From an uncultured Clostridia bacterium (GTDB lineage Bacteria; Bacillota; Clostridia; Christensenellales; Aristaeellaceae), in contig CAKUKP010000018.1 in NCBI GenBank assembly GCA_934663625.1, forward strand, positions 1 to 37,438: a stretch of 37,438 nt of DNA, read 5' to 3'. Position numbers and translations under genes: made by a program. Shown one piece after another: positions 7,454-17,087 of this stretch (positions are counted from its first letter, which is position 1; the number at the start of each line of letters is the position of its first letter). The notes beneath the pieces are model-generated. The model ran no database searches and had not been told where the DNA came from. It saw only the letters and a program-made list of their open reading frames with translations.

Positions 7454-7492
7454 TTGACCTGCGGGCAATCGGATTTTCGGCAAATCAATTGC

Positions 7493-7542
7493 GCGGGGCT
7501 GTTGCAGCGGCGTATGTCCGCATTGCCGACAGTCCCGCCTTT
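7493..7542 (+). promoter_or_regulatory. Stem-loop in the frr-uppS spacer
   Basis: GCGGGGCTGT (7493-7502) pairs with ACAGTCCCGC (7529-7538), 10 bp with one G-U, and GCGG/CCGC (7507-7510, 7518-7521) pair inside. Only a TTT follows, so it may be a leaky terminator or a processing stem separating frr from the envelope genes. Confidence 0.4.
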
Positions 7543-7583
7543 GCCATACATAATTGCAAGTTATTGTATACAGGAGTAGGATC

Positions 7584-8423
7584 ATGTTCGCAGAAAAACT
7601 TACCAGACTGTTTCGTAATATGCGCCGTACACAGCCGAAATACATCTGCGCAACCGTTGCGCCGGGCGGACTGATCGCGGATCGGCAGCTGCCGCCGGAG
7701 CATGTGCCGGCGCACGTGGCGATCATCATGGACGGCAACGGCCGTTGGGCGCAGAAGCGCGGTCTGCCCAGATCATCGGGGCACGCCGCGGGCACGGAGG
7801 CACTGCGCGATATCATTCGCGCGAGCGATGATTGGGGCATCAAGGCGCTGAGCATCTATGCGTTCTCCACGGAAAACTGGGCGCGTTCCAGGGAAGAGGT
7901 CAACGCACTGATGGGGCTTTTGCTGAGGTATTTCAAATCGGAAATCGATGAACTGGACGAAAAAAACGTGTGCATCCGCATTCTGGGCGACGTGGACGGT
8001 CTGCCGGACGCGCAGCGCGAAGCGGTGATCAGTGCCATGGAGCGCACGAAGGACAATACCGGCCTGAAATTGAACATCGCGCTGAATTACGGCGGGCACG
8101 CCGAACTGACCCGCGCGGCGAAGCTGATTGCGCAGGATGTGGCGGATGGCAAGATTACGGTGGATCAGATCACCGATCAGACGATCGAGGATCATCTCTA
8201 CACCGCGGGCATTCCGAATGTGGATCTGCTGATTCGAACCAGCGGCGAAATGCGCACGTCCAATTTCCTGCCGTGGCAATTGGCGTATGCGGAAATGATA
8301 TTTGATTCGGTATACTGGCCGGATTTCGATCGCGCGCATTATCTGAATGATCTGCGCATCTATGCATCCCGAAACCGCCGGTTCGGCGGGGTTCAGGAGG
8401 AACAACCGGAGGTGAAGCTGTGA
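7584..8423 (+). CDS. uppS: Isoprenyl transferase (undecaprenyl diphosphate synthase)
   Basis: Cis-prenyltransferase that condenses isopentenyl diphosphate onto farnesyl diphosphate to make undecaprenyl diphosphate, the lipid carrier for peptidoglycan. It has 279 residues from ATG 7584, which follows CAGGAG by about 7 bases. The signature AIIMDGNGRWA places the catalytic Asp at residue 50; other marks are YAFSTENWARS, LNYGGHAEL and the C-terminal RTSGEMRTSNFLPWQ. The N-terminus is about 25 residues longer than usual and basic; a GTG at codon 41 would give the short form but has a poorer ribosome site. It overlaps cdsA by 4 bases (GTGA). Confidence 0.95.
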   Translation: MFAEKLTRLFRNMRRTQPKYICATVAPGGLIADRQLPPEHVPAHVAIIMDGNGRWAQKRGLPRSSGHAAGTEALRDIIRASDDWGIKALSIYAFSTENWARSREEVNALMGLLLRYFKSEIDELDEKNVCIRILGDVDGLPDAQREAVISAMERTKDNTGLKLNIALNYGGHAELTRAAKLIAQDVADGKITVDQITDQTIEDHLYTAGIPNVDLLIRTSGEMRTSNFLPWQLAYAEMIFDSVYWPDFDRAHYLNDLRIYASRNRRFGGVQEEQPEVKL

Positions 8424-9277
8424 CCAAGCGCGTGATTACCGGCGTTGTCTATGCGCTGATCGTGCTGGCGGGCATTTATTACGATGGCTGGGTGATGACG
8501 GCACTGCTGTCGATATCGATGTTCGTGGCGACCTTTGAAATGATTCGCGCGCTGAAGCGCAGGGATATGAAGCCGATTGCACCGATCGGCTATCTGTTCT
8601 GCGTGCTGACCACGCTCACCCAGGTATTGCAGACCAAGGGCGCGAACGGCTTTCAGCTTTCGATACTTTCGCTGGTGATCTGTACGATGATCGCGTGCGC
8701 GCATCTGGTGCTGCGCGGAAAAATCGCCACGGATGAATTGATGGCGACGCTGTTTCCGATGGTGTATCCCGGCATGTTTTTCGTGCTGCTGATGGGCTGC
8801 GTGCGGCTGGGCAGCCGTCCGGAATCGATGCTGGCGCTGGGCGCGGCGTTCTTTTCATCCTCGATCAACGATATGATGGCGTTGTTTACGGGCATGGCGT
8901 TCGGAAAGCATAAGCTTTCGCCGCAGATCAGCCCGAAAAAAACCATCGAAGGTTCGATCGGCGGACTGCTGTTCTGCGTTCTGTTTACGCTGTTCCTGCC
9001 CGAAATCAACGGCTTTGTGCTGGGTCTGTTCAATGCGGAGCTGGCGGCTTCGATGTACAATCTGTATCCGCGCTGGTTCTATGCGCTGCTTGGGCTGATG
9101 GTGGGCATCGCCAGCCAGATCGGCGATTTGACGGCTTCGATGGTGAAGCGCCATTGCGGGCTGAAGGACTACGGCAAGATTCTGCCGGGGCACGGCGGCA
9201 TCATGGATCGCATGGACGGCGTGCTGTTCAGCGGCGCGGTGTGTTATATATTCTTCAGAATGGCAGGACTCGGATAA
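8420..9277 (+). CDS. cdsA: Phosphatidate cytidylyltransferase
   Basis: Integral membrane enzyme that makes CDP-diacylglycerol from phosphatidate and CTP, the branch point of phospholipid synthesis. It has 285 residues, starts with GTG overlapping the uppS stop, and contains about eight hydrophobic segments. The C-terminal family signature is present as SMVKRHCGLKDYGKILPGH followed by GGIMDRMD, with the paired acidic residues of the metal site. FGKHKLSPQISPKKTIEGS is a second conserved stretch. dxr follows after 6 bases. Confidence 0.95.
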   Translation: MTKRVITGVVYALIVLAGIYYDGWVMTALLSISMFVATFEMIRALKRRDMKPIAPIGYLFCVLTTLTQVLQTKGANGFQLSILSLVICTMIACAHLVLRGKIATDELMATLFPMVYPGMFFVLLMGCVRLGSRPESMLALGAAFFSSSINDMMALFTGMAFGKHKLSPQISPKKTIEGSIGGLLFCVLFTLFLPEINGFVLGLFNAELAASMYNLYPRWFYALLGLMVGIASQIGDLTASMVKRHCGLKDYGKILPGHGGIMDRMDGVLFSGAVCYIFFRMAGLG

Positions 9278-9283
9278 AATACG

Positions 9284-10435
9284 ATGAAACAGAGAACAAT
9301 TGCAATATTGGGCGCGACCGGTTCCATCGGAACGCAGGCGTTGGATCTTGTGGAACGGCATCCGGATCGGTTTCGCGCCGTATGCATTACTGCGCACAGT
9401 TCGGCGGAGAAGCTGTTCGAACTGGTGCGCAAATTTCGTCCCCGCGCTGCGGGGCTGGTGGTGCGCCCCGAATCCATTCCGGATGATCTGAAATTCTGCG
9501 AATGGCGATTCGGCGCGGATTGTTCGGCGCGCACGCTGGAGGCTTGCGGCGCGGACGACGCGCTGTGCGCGATTACCGGCATCGCCGGTCTGGACGCGGT
9601 ATGGACGGCGCTGGACGTTTGTGATCATGTGCTGTTGGCGAATAAGGAAGCGCTGGTTACCGGCGGCGATCTGGTAATGGAAAAGGCGCGCAGGCTGCAT
9701 AAGCCGATGCTGCCCGTGGACAGCGAGCATTCCGCGATCTTTCAATGCCTGCAGGCGGCGGGCGGCAATCCCGTGCGGAGCATTATTCTAACCGCGTCCG
9801 GCGGCGCGCTGCGCACGTGGGAGAAGGAACGCATTCAATCCGCCACCGTACATCAGGTATTGCAGCATCCCACCTGGCGCATGGGCAAAAAAATTACCGT
9901 GGATTGCGCTACAATGGTCAATAAGGGGCTGGAAGTGATCGAAGCGCATCATCTGTTCGGGATGGATGTGGATCACATCCGCGTGATCGTGCATCCGCAG
10001 AGTGTGATTCATTCGATGGTGGAATTTATGGATGGCGCGGTGCTGGCGCAGCTGGGCTGCCCCGATATGCGCGGCCCCATCGGGTACGCCATGGCGTATC
10101 CGGAGCGCGTCGGTTACGATGGCAAGCGGCTGGATTTTGCCGAAATCGCGCAGCTCACATTTGAAAAGCCGGATCTGGATCGCTTTCCGGCGCTGGGCTA
10201 TGCCATCGGCGCGCTGCGCGCGGGCGGCAGCATGCCCGTAATCTTAAACGGCGCGAACGAAATCGCCGTCGCTGCGTTCCTGAAGGGAGAAATCACGTTC
10301 GGGCGCATCAGCGAAACGATCTATGATGCGCTGAACGTGGTGGAAAGGACGTGCATTACATCCATCGCGGATGTATACGCGGCGGATCGCGCGGCGCGCG
10401 CCGCGGCGGAGAAATTTATCCGGAGGATCAAATGA
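9284..10435 (+). CDS. dxr: 1-deoxy-D-xylulose 5-phosphate reductoisomerase
   Basis: Second enzyme of the MEP isoprenoid pathway; converts DXP to 2-C-methyl-D-erythritol 4-phosphate using NADPH and a divalent metal. It has 383 residues. The N-terminus has the dinucleotide-binding ILGATGSIGTQALD. LLANKEALVTGG and the metal/substrate motif LPVDSEHSAIFQ are present, followed by LTASGGALR and MGKKITVDCATMVNKGLE. Its last bases overlap rseP as ATGA, so the two are translationally coupled. Together with ispG it feeds precursors to UppS, encoded in the same operon. Confidence 0.97.
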   Translation: MKQRTIAILGATGSIGTQALDLVERHPDRFRAVCITAHSSAEKLFELVRKFRPRAAGLVVRPESIPDDLKFCEWRFGADCSARTLEACGADDALCAITGIAGLDAVWTALDVCDHVLLANKEALVTGGDLVMEKARRLHKPMLPVDSEHSAIFQCLQAAGGNPVRSIILTASGGALRTWEKERIQSATVHQVLQHPTWRMGKKITVDCATMVNKGLEVIEAHHLFGMDVDHIRVIVHPQSVIHSMVEFMDGAVLAQLGCPDMRGPIGYAMAYPERVGYDGKRLDFAEIAQLTFEKPDLDRFPALGYAIGALRAGGSMPVILNGANEIAVAAFLKGEITFGRISETIYDALNVVERTCITSIADVYAADRAARAAAEKFIRRIK

Positions 10436-11490
10436 CCAGGGTTTTGTATATTCTGATTGCCATTTTCATGCTGGGCTTTATCGTGACCGTGCATGAATTC
10501 GGCCACTACATCGTAGGCAGGCTGTGCGGCATCGGTATCGTGGAATTTTCCGTGGGCATGGGGCCGAAGCTGTTCGGCTTTCGCAGGCGCGATATTGATT
10601 ATTCACTGCGCCTGATTCCGTTGGGCGGCTATTGCAAATTCGTGGGCGAGGATGAAGAAAATCCATCCGCGAACGCCATGAACAATCAGCCCGCGTGGAA
10701 GCGCCTGCTCACGGTGGCAGCGGGGCCGGTGATGAATTTCCTGCTGGCATACGTTTTCTGCGTCATTCTGCTGAGCAATTTCGTCATCGCGGAATATCAG
10801 CCGCGCATTACGCAGATTTATGAAAATACCCCCGCCGCGCAGAGCGTTTTGCAGGCGGGCGATATCGTAACGGAAATCAATGGAACGCCCGTGAGCTACG
10901 ATCAGACGGGCATACTTGCCGTGCGCGAAGCGATTCAGTCCGCATCGGAGGATCAGCCCGTTTCCATGACCGTGCAGCGCGGGGAAGAAACCATTCAGGT
11001 GGAGATCGTGCCCGCACAGGTTACAGATGCGCAAACCGGAAAGCTGGTCAATCAGATCGGCATCGCCTACGGCGGGCGCTATTATCACTTTGGCGAAGCC
11101 ATCGCCCGCGGCTGTTCCTATATGGTGGAAGTGACCGGCGAGATGATCAACGGATTGAAAAATCTGATCTTCAAGGGCGAGGGCGTGGACGAGGTGATGG
11201 GGCCGGTGGGCATCATTTCGTTCGTCAGCGATCTGGTGTACAATGAAAAGCTGCTCGCGGTGGTGAACCTGATCTTTATCCTTTCGCTGAACATCGGCAT
11301 CATGAACCTTCTGCCGCTGCCCGCGCTGGACGGCGGACGGATCGTATTTCTGATCATTGAAATGATCTCCGGAAAGCCCGTGCCTCCGGAAAAGGAGGGG
11401 CTGGTGCACGGCATCGGCTTTGCGCTGCTGCTGCTTTTGATCGTGTTTATCACCTATAAGGATATCGCGCGGCTGTTCGTCGGCGGTTAG
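10432..11490 (+). CDS. rseP: Intramembrane site-2 protease (RseP/RasP)
   Basis: Zinc metalloprotease of the S2P family that cleaves transmembrane segments, typically anti-sigma factors and remnant signal peptides. It has 352 residues. ATG 10432 is chosen because it overlaps the dxr stop and follows CGGAGG. HEFGH at 21-25 in the first membrane helix supplies zinc ligands and the catalytic Glu22. A single PDZ domain spans roughly residues 125-205. The C-terminal membrane part has NLLPLPALDGGRI with the third zinc ligand (Asp). The target is unknown; no sigma or anti-sigma gene is in the window. Confidence 0.96.
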   Translation: MTRVLYILIAIFMLGFIVTVHEFGHYIVGRLCGIGIVEFSVGMGPKLFGFRRRDIDYSLRLIPLGGYCKFVGEDEENPSANAMNNQPAWKRLLTVAAGPVMNFLLAYVFCVILLSNFVIAEYQPRITQIYENTPAAQSVLQAGDIVTEINGTPVSYDQTGILAVREAIQSASEDQPVSMTVQRGEETIQVEIVPAQVTDAQTGKLVNQIGIAYGGRYYHFGEAIARGCSYMVEVTGEMINGLKNLIFKGEGVDEVMGPVGIISFVSDLVYNEKLLAVVNLIFILSLNIGIMNLLPLPALDGGRIVFLIIEMISGKPVPPEKEGLVHGIGFALLLLLIVFITYKDIARLFVGG

Positions 11491-11499
11491 GAGGAGCAT

Positions 11500-12546
11500 A
11501 TGACCCGTCAGGTGCTTGCGGGCGGCGTTGCCATCGGCGGCGGCGCGCCCATTACGGTACAGACCATGACCAATACCGATACGCGCGACGCGGCGGCGAC
11601 GATCGATCAGATTCGGCGCATGGCGGCGGCGGGCGCGGATATCGTGCGCGTATCGGTGTATGATGATATTTGCGCGGACAACGTGCGCGCGCTGGTGGAC
11701 GCAAGCCCCGTTCCGCTGGTAGCGGATATTCATTTCAACCACCGGCTGGCGATTCGCGCCGTGGAAAACGGAATCGCCAAGGTGCGCATCAATCCGGGCA
11801 ACATCGGCGGCGAGGCGAACGTGCGTCAGCTGGCGGATTGCCTGAAAATGCACGGCGTTCCGGTGCGCATCGGCGTAAATTCCGGATCGATCGAAAAGGA
11901 CATTCTGGCGAAATACGGCGGCGTAACGCCGCAGGGCATGGTGGAGAGCGGTTTAAATCATGCGCGGATGCTGGAACGCGCGGGCTATGATCATATCGTA
12001 CTTTCCTTCAAGGCGACGAATGTGAAAACCATGATCGAAGCCTGTCGGCTGGCGCATGCGCAGACCGATTATCCCCAGCACATCGGCGTGACCGAATCCG
12101 GCACGGCGGATGTGGGCATCGTGAAATCCGCCGTGGGCATCGGCACGCTTTTGATGGAGGACATCGGCGATACGATTCGCGTATCCATCTCTGGCGATCC
12201 GCTGCAGGAAATTCCGGCGGGCATCGATATTCTGCGCGCGTGCGGGCTGCGCCGCGATTTTGTGGAAATCATTTCCTGTCCCACCTGCGGGCGCACGTGC
12301 ATCGATGTGGAGGGCATTGCCGCGAAGGTGCGCGCCGCGACGCTGGATATCCGCAGGCCCCTGCGCGTTGCCGTGATGGGCTGCGTAGTCAACGGCCCCG
12401 GCGAGGCGCGCGAGGCCGATTTGGGCATTGCGGGCGGCCGCGACGGCGGCGCGCTGATCGTAAAGGGACAGCCGCCGCGCGCCGTGCGCGGCGATCTGGC
12501 GGAAATTCTGATTTCCGAAATACGATCCTATGTTGCGAACAACTGA
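11500..12546 (+). CDS. ispG: (E)-4-hydroxy-3-methylbut-2-enyl-diphosphate synthase
   Basis: [4Fe-4S] enzyme of the MEP pathway that converts MEcPP to HMBPP. It has 348 residues. AGGAGG lies before the ATG, 9 bases after rseP. The TIM-barrel part has VQTMTNTDTRD and RINPGNIGGE. The cluster ligands are Cys260, Cys263 (SCPTCGRTC), Cys295 and Glu302 (GCVVNGPGE), with the same spacing as Escherichia coli IspG. It depends on Fe-S supply, which the iscRSU operon in this window could provide. In Bacillus the rseP-polC gap holds proS instead. Confidence 0.97.
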   Translation: MTRQVLAGGVAIGGGAPITVQTMTNTDTRDAAATIDQIRRMAAAGADIVRVSVYDDICADNVRALVDASPVPLVADIHFNHRLAIRAVENGIAKVRINPGNIGGEANVRQLADCLKMHGVPVRIGVNSGSIEKDILAKYGGVTPQGMVESGLNHARMLERAGYDHIVLSFKATNVKTMIEACRLAHAQTDYPQHIGVTESGTADVGIVKSAVGIGTLLMEDIGDTIRVSISGDPLQEIPAGIDILRACGLRRDFVEIISCPTCGRTCIDVEGIAAKVRAATLDIRRPLRVAVMGCVVNGPGEAREADLGIAGGRDGGALIVKGQPPRAVRGDLAEILISEIRSYVANN

Positions 12547-12577
12547 TTACATATTCTACGAATGACGGAGGCTTAAA

Positions 12578-15500
12578 ATGGCGGAGCTTTGGCGGGATCT
12601 GATCGCGCGGGAGAACGGCGCGCTGGCGGGAATGCTTTCGCTGGTGCGTGTAACGATATCCAAATCCAGATCGGACGTCGCCATCGAATTCGGCGCGGAT
12701 CGGTATCTTTCCGCGCACGATACGAAATTGCTTTCCGCCTGTATGCAGTCGGCGTTTCCCGCCGCGAATGTATTGGTGCGCGTAAGCTATGGCGCGCTGC
12801 GCGATCGCGTGCTGGGAGACGTCGGCTTTGCTTTGCCCCAGCTGCGCAATTATCTGCTGTCCGTATGCCCCGGCGCGGTGCATTTTCTTTCCTGGCAGAA
12901 GGAGGATTGGACGCTGGAGGGCGGCGCGCTGACCATCGGCGCGCCCAGTCAGGAGGGCGCGAATTATTTAAAGCTGAAGAACGTATCCGGTCTGATTGCC
13001 GATGCGATGCAGAGCCTGTTCGGCGTGCGCGCGGCGGTAAACATCATCGTGACCGGCAGCGATGAAAAGCGCTTGCAGGAGATTAACGAAGCGCGCGCGC
13101 GGGAGAATGAAATGCTGGCGAAGGCCGCGGCGAAGGAACTGAATCTGAATCCCGAAAAGAAGGCCGCGCCGCCGTCCGACGCGCTCTATGGCAAGCCGAT
13201 TCACGCGCCCGCCATCGAAATGCGCGAAATTACCGAGGATATCGGCTTCTGCACCGTCTGCGGCGAGGTATCGGATTTCGATATGAAGGAAGCCAAGAAC
13301 GGCGTGACGCGCATCATCACGTTTTCCATGTCGGATCGCACGTCCTCGGTCAACTGCAAGCTGTTTCTGGGCAGCAAGCGCGGCGGCGAGGACAGCTCCA
13401 AAACCGTTCCGGCGCAGGCGGAAGCGCTGGCTGCGGCGCTGAAGGATGGATCGTGGGCGAAGGTGCGCGGCAGCTATCGCTATGATGATTACAAGCATGA
13501 AATGGTGCTGATGGTGCAGGATATTGAACCGGCGGAGAAGCCGGTGCGGCGCGATCTGAGCGAAGAAAAGCGCGTGGAGCTGCATCTGCATACTTCGTTC
13601 AGTACGATGGATGCGTGCGCGTCCCCCAGCGATCTGATCAAGCAGGCGGCGAAGTGGGGCCACAAGGCGATCGCCATCACCGACCACGGCGTGGTGCAGG
13701 CGTTTCCGGAAGCGTTCGGCGCGGCAAAGAAGAACAACATCAAATTGATTCCGGGCTGCGAGGGCTATCTGATCGACGATGCCGCGGGCATCGTGGACGG
13801 CGGCGAGGATATCGCCATCGATACCGCCGCGTTCGTGGTGCTGGATGTGGAAACCACGGGCTTAAACACCTACACCGATCAGATCATCGAAATCGGCGCG
13901 GTGCGCATCGAAAACGGCGTGGAGGTCGCGGAGTTTTCTCAGTTGATCAACCCCGGCAGGCCAGTTCCCGAAAAGGTGGCGGAGCTTACGGGCATTTCCA
14001 CCGCCATGCTGCGCGATCAGCCGAATCTGAAATCGGTCATGCCCGATTTTCAGAAATTCTGCGAGGGTGCGGTGCTGGTGGCGCACAACGCCCCGTTTGA
14101 TATCGCGTTCTTCCGTCGGGCGTTTCGCGATTCGGGCTTTGAATTTGCCTATCCGGTGGTGGATACGCTGGCGCTGGTGCGCAATCAGTTTCCCAATTAC
14201 AAAAATCACAAGCTGGGCAACGTATGCAAGCAGCTGGGCATTTCGCTGGCGAACGCGCATCGCGCGGTACACGATGCGCGCGCTACGAGCCTGGTGCTGC
14301 TGCGCACGATCGCGGATGTGCGTTCGCAGAAGCAAAACCTCCACACGCTGGGCGATCTGAATACCGCCTACAAGACCGATCCGGGCAAGCACGCCTATCA
14401 TATCATCCTGCTGGCGGAGAGCCAGAAGGGCATGGAGAACCTGTATCGCCTGATCAGCGAAGGACATTTGAATTATTTCTATCGCACGCCGCGCATCCCG
14501 CGCAGCCTGATTACGAAGTATCGCGAGGGCTTGATCGTGGGCAGCGCGTGCGAAGCGGGCGAATTGTTCCGCGCCGTACTGGAGGGGCGCGATGAGCGCA
14601 CGCTGGAACGGATCGCGAAATTCTATGATTATCTGGAAATCCAGCCGATCGGCAATAACGAATTTTTGAAGCGCGAAGGCACGGTGGCGGACGACGAGGG
14701 TCTGCGCGAATTGAACCGCAAGATTCTGCGGCTGGGCGATAAAATGCACATTCCCGTGTGCGCCACGGGCGATGTGCATTTCATGGAACCCACGGACGGC
14801 ATATTCCGCGCGGTGCTGATGGCATCCAAGGGCTTTGAGGATGCGGATTTCCAGCCGCCGCTGTACTTTCGAACCACCGATGATATGCTTTCGGAATTTG
14901 CGTATCTGGGCGAGGAAACCGCGCGCCGCGTGGTTATCGAAGCGCCGAACGCCATCGCGGATCGCGTGGGCGATCTGCACGTATTCCTGCCGCATCCGGA
15001 GGGCAAGGAAACCTTCCAGCCGTACTGGCCGGAGGCGGAGCATGAATTGCGCGAGCTTACGATGAACAAGGCGATTTCCATCTACGGCGAAAACCTGCCG
15101 GAGATCGTGCAGAAGCGCATCGATAAGGAATTGGGCGCGATCATCGGATACGGATTTTCCACGCTGTACATGATCGCGGTGAAGCTGGTGGCGAAATCGC
15201 TGTCGGATGGCTACATCGTCGGCAGCCGCGGATCGGTCGGATCATCCTTCGTGGCGTTCCTGTCCGGTATTACGGAGGTGAATTCGCTTCCGGCGCACTA
15301 CATCTGCCCGAAGTGCAAGCATTATGAATTCGATATCCCCGCGGGCTACGCCACGGGTCTGGATCTGCCGCCCAAAAAGTGTCCGGTTTGCGGAACCGAA
15401 ATGGGGCGCGACGGTTTCAACATCCCGTTCGAGGTATTCCTCGGCTTCAAGGGCAACAAGGTGCCCGATATCGATCTGAACTTCTCCGGCGAATATCAGC

Positions 15501-16909
15501 CGGTGGCGCACAATTACATCAAGGAACTGTTCGGCGCGGAATTCTGCTTCCGCGCGGGCACGATCGGCACGGTGGCGGAAAAGACCGCCTACGGCTATGT
15601 GCTGAAATATGCGGAGGAGCGCGGGCTTTCCCTGTCCAACGCGGAAAAGCAGCGCCTTGCCAATGGCATCACCGGCGTAAAGCGCACCACGGGACAGCAT
15701 CCCGCGGGCATGGTGGTGCTGCCGAAGGAATATTCGATCTATCAGTTCACGCCGATTCAGCATCCGGCGGACGATATGACCACCGACACCATCACCACGC
15801 ACTTCGATTTCAGTTCGATGCACGATGTGCTGGTGAAGCTGGACGTACTGGGGCACGATGATCCCACCATGCTACGTAAGCTGCAGGACCTGACCGGCAT
15901 TCCGCCGCAGAAGGTGCCGCTGCACGATCCGGAGGTATTCGGCAAGATCATTTCGCTGTTTTCCGGCACGGAGGCGCTGGGCATCACGCCGGAGGAATTA
16001 AAGATATCCAAGACCGGCACGCTGGGCGTTCCCGAATTCGGCACGAAGTTCGTGCGCGGCATGCTGGAGGATACCAAGCCCACATCGATGGAGGAGCTGA
16101 TTCGAATATCCGGTCTTTCGCACGGCACGGATGTATGGCTGGGCAACGCGGCGGATCTGGTGAAGGCGGGCGTTCCGCTGAAGGAATGCATCTGCACGCG
16201 CGATGACATCATGAACGCGCTGATCGCCTTTGGCGTTGAAAACGAAATCGCGTTCAAAACCATGGAAAACGTGCGCAAGGGCAAGGGCCTGAAGCCGGAG
16301 ATGGAAGCTGCCATCGCGGCGGTGGACGCGCCGCCGTGGTACATCGACAGCTGCAAGAAGATCAAATACATGTTTCCGCGCGCCCACGCCGTGGCATACG
16401 TCACGATGGCGCTGCGCATCGCGTATTTCAAGATCTTCTATCCCACCGCGTACTACTGCTGCTATCTGCACCGCAACATGGAAAGCTTCAACGCTTCCTA
16501 TATGTGCACGGAGGATGTGGAAGCGCTGCGCGCCGCGATCGAGGAAATACAGGCGCTGGATAAGAATGAATTGACCGCCACCAAGGCGGATGAACAGACG
16601 ATCCTTGAAATGCTGATTGAAATGAACCTGCGCGGGGTACACATGCGTCCGATCGACATTTACAAATCGAGCGCGGCGGATTTTACGATCGATGCGGACG
16701 GCTACATCCTGCCGCCGATCAGCTCGCTGCCCGGCGTGGGGAAGAGCGCGGCGGAAGCGTTGGTCGCGGCGCGCGCGGACGGAACGTTCATATCGCAGGA
16801 TGATATGGTGCGACGCCACGTCGCCAAATCCACCGTGGAAACGCTGCGGCAGGCGGGCTGTCTGAACGGCATGCCGGAAACCAGCCAGGTGAGTTTGTTT
16901 GAACTGTAG
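12578..16909 (+). CDS. polC: DNA polymerase III alpha subunit, PolC type
   Basis: Replicative polymerase of low-GC Gram-positive type with built-in 3'-5' proofreading; 1443 residues, the family size. The start is ATG 12578 after GGAGG. Domain order: N-terminal region (1-210), OB fold (about 215-320), PHP domain with HLHTSFS (His336, His338) and ITDHGVVQ, a DEDDh exonuclease inserted in PHP (VLDVETTG, Asp423/Glu425; HNAPFD; HRAVHDA), the rest of PHP, then the palm with VPDIDLNFSGEYQ (Asp964, Asp966), fingers and a helix-hairpin-helix (LPGVGKSAAEAL). Four cysteines (CPKCKH and CPVCGTEM) form a zinc-binding element just before the palm motif, as in other PolC. ISGLSHGTDVWLGNA is a PolC hallmark. 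Last gene of its operon. Confidence 0.98.
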   Translation: MAELWRDLIARENGALAGMLSLVRVTISKSRSDVAIEFGADRYLSAHDTKLLSACMQSAFPAANVLVRVSYGALRDRVLGDVGFALPQLRNYLLSVCPGAVHFLSWQKEDWTLEGGALTIGAPSQEGANYLKLKNVSGLIADAMQSLFGVRAAVNIIVTGSDEKRLQEINEARARENEMLAKAAAKELNLNPEKKAAPPSDALYGKPIHAPAIEMREITEDIGFCTVCGEVSDFDMKEAKNGVTRIITFSMSDRTSSVNCKLFLGSKRGGEDSSKTVPAQAEALAAALKDGSWAKVRGSYRYDDYKHEMVLMVQDIEPAEKPVRRDLSEEKRVELHLHTSFSTMDACASPSDLIKQAAKWGHKAIAITDHGVVQAFPEAFGAAKKNNIKLIPGCEGYLIDDAAGIVDGGEDIAIDTAAFVVLDVETTGLNTYTDQIIEIGAVRIENGVEVAEFSQLINPGRPVPEKVAELTGISTAMLRDQPNLKSVMPDFQKFCEGAVLVAHNAPFDIAFFRRAFRDSGFEFAYPVVDTLALVRNQFPNYKNHKLGNVCKQLGISLANAHRAVHDARATSLVLLRTIADVRSQKQNLHTLGDLNTAYKTDPGKHAYHIILLAESQKGMENLYRLISEGHLNYFYRTPRIPRSLITKYREGLIVGSACEAGELFRAVLEGRDERTLERIAKFYDYLEIQPIGNNEFLKREGTVADDEGLRELNRKILRLGDKMHIPVCATGDVHFMEPTDGIFRAVLMASKGFEDADFQPPLYFRTTDDMLSEFAYLGEETARRVVIEAPNAIADRVGDLHVFLPHPEGKETFQPYWPEAEHELRELTMNKAISIYGENLPEIVQKRIDKELGAIIGYGFSTLYMIAVKLVAKSLSDGYIVGSRGSVGSSFVAFLSGITEVNSLPAHYICPKCKHYEFDIPAGYATGLDLPPKKCPVCGTEMGRDGFNIPFEVFLGFKGNKVPDIDLNFSGEYQPVAHNYIKELFGAEFCFRAGTIGTVAEKTAYGYVLKYAEERGLSLSNAEKQRLANGITGVKRTTGQHPAGMVVLPKEYSIYQFTPIQHPADDMTTDTITTHFDFSSMHDVLVKLDVLGHDDPTMLRKLQDLTGIPPQKVPLHDPEVFGKIISLFSGTEALGITPEELKISKTGTLGVPEFGTKFVRGMLEDTKPTSMEELIRISGLSHGTDVWLGNAADLVKAGVPLKECICTRDDIMNALIAFGVENEIAFKTMENVRKGKGLKPEMEAAIAAVDAPPWYIDSCKKIKYMFPRAHAVAYVTMALRIAYFKIFYPTAYYCCYLHRNMESFNASYMCTEDVEALRAAIEEIQALDKNELTATKADEQTILEMLIEMNLRGVHMRPIDIYKSSAADFTIDADGYILPPISSLPGVGKSAAEALVAARADGTFISQDDMVRRHVAKSTVETLRQAGCLNGMPETSQVSLFEL

Positions 16910-16916
16910 GTTTCTC

Positions 16917-16996
16917 CAAAATCTCACGATTTTGTCGAGTTGGGAAGAGAAATCAGACTGTCAGTTTGCGTCCATCGGCGATTTCGCCGATGGACG
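16917..16996 (+). terminator. Hairpins downstream of polC
   Basis: CAAAATC/GATTTTG pair at 16917-16934, then a perfect 13-bp stem CGTCCATCGGCGA (16969-16981) with TCGCCGATGGACG (16984-16996). A short TGTTTG follows. Together they probably end the polC transcript, although the T-tract is poor. Confidence 0.55.
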
Positions 16997-17025
16997 TGTT
17001 TGAATATTCGCGATTTTAGACATGC

Positions 17026-17054
17026 AAAAACGCCATCGCATTGCGATGGCGTTT
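17026..17054 (-). terminator. Terminator of secG (may serve both strands)
   Basis: AAACGCCATCGCA (17028-17040) and TGCGATGGCGTTT (17042-17054) form a 13-bp inverted repeat around one base (five-base loop if the top opens). On the minus strand it ends in TTTTT (17026-17030), a proper terminator for secG; in the polC direction only TTT follows. Confidence 0.8.
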
Positions 17055-17087
17055 GAACTGCTTTCCGATTCAATCCTGATCAATTCA

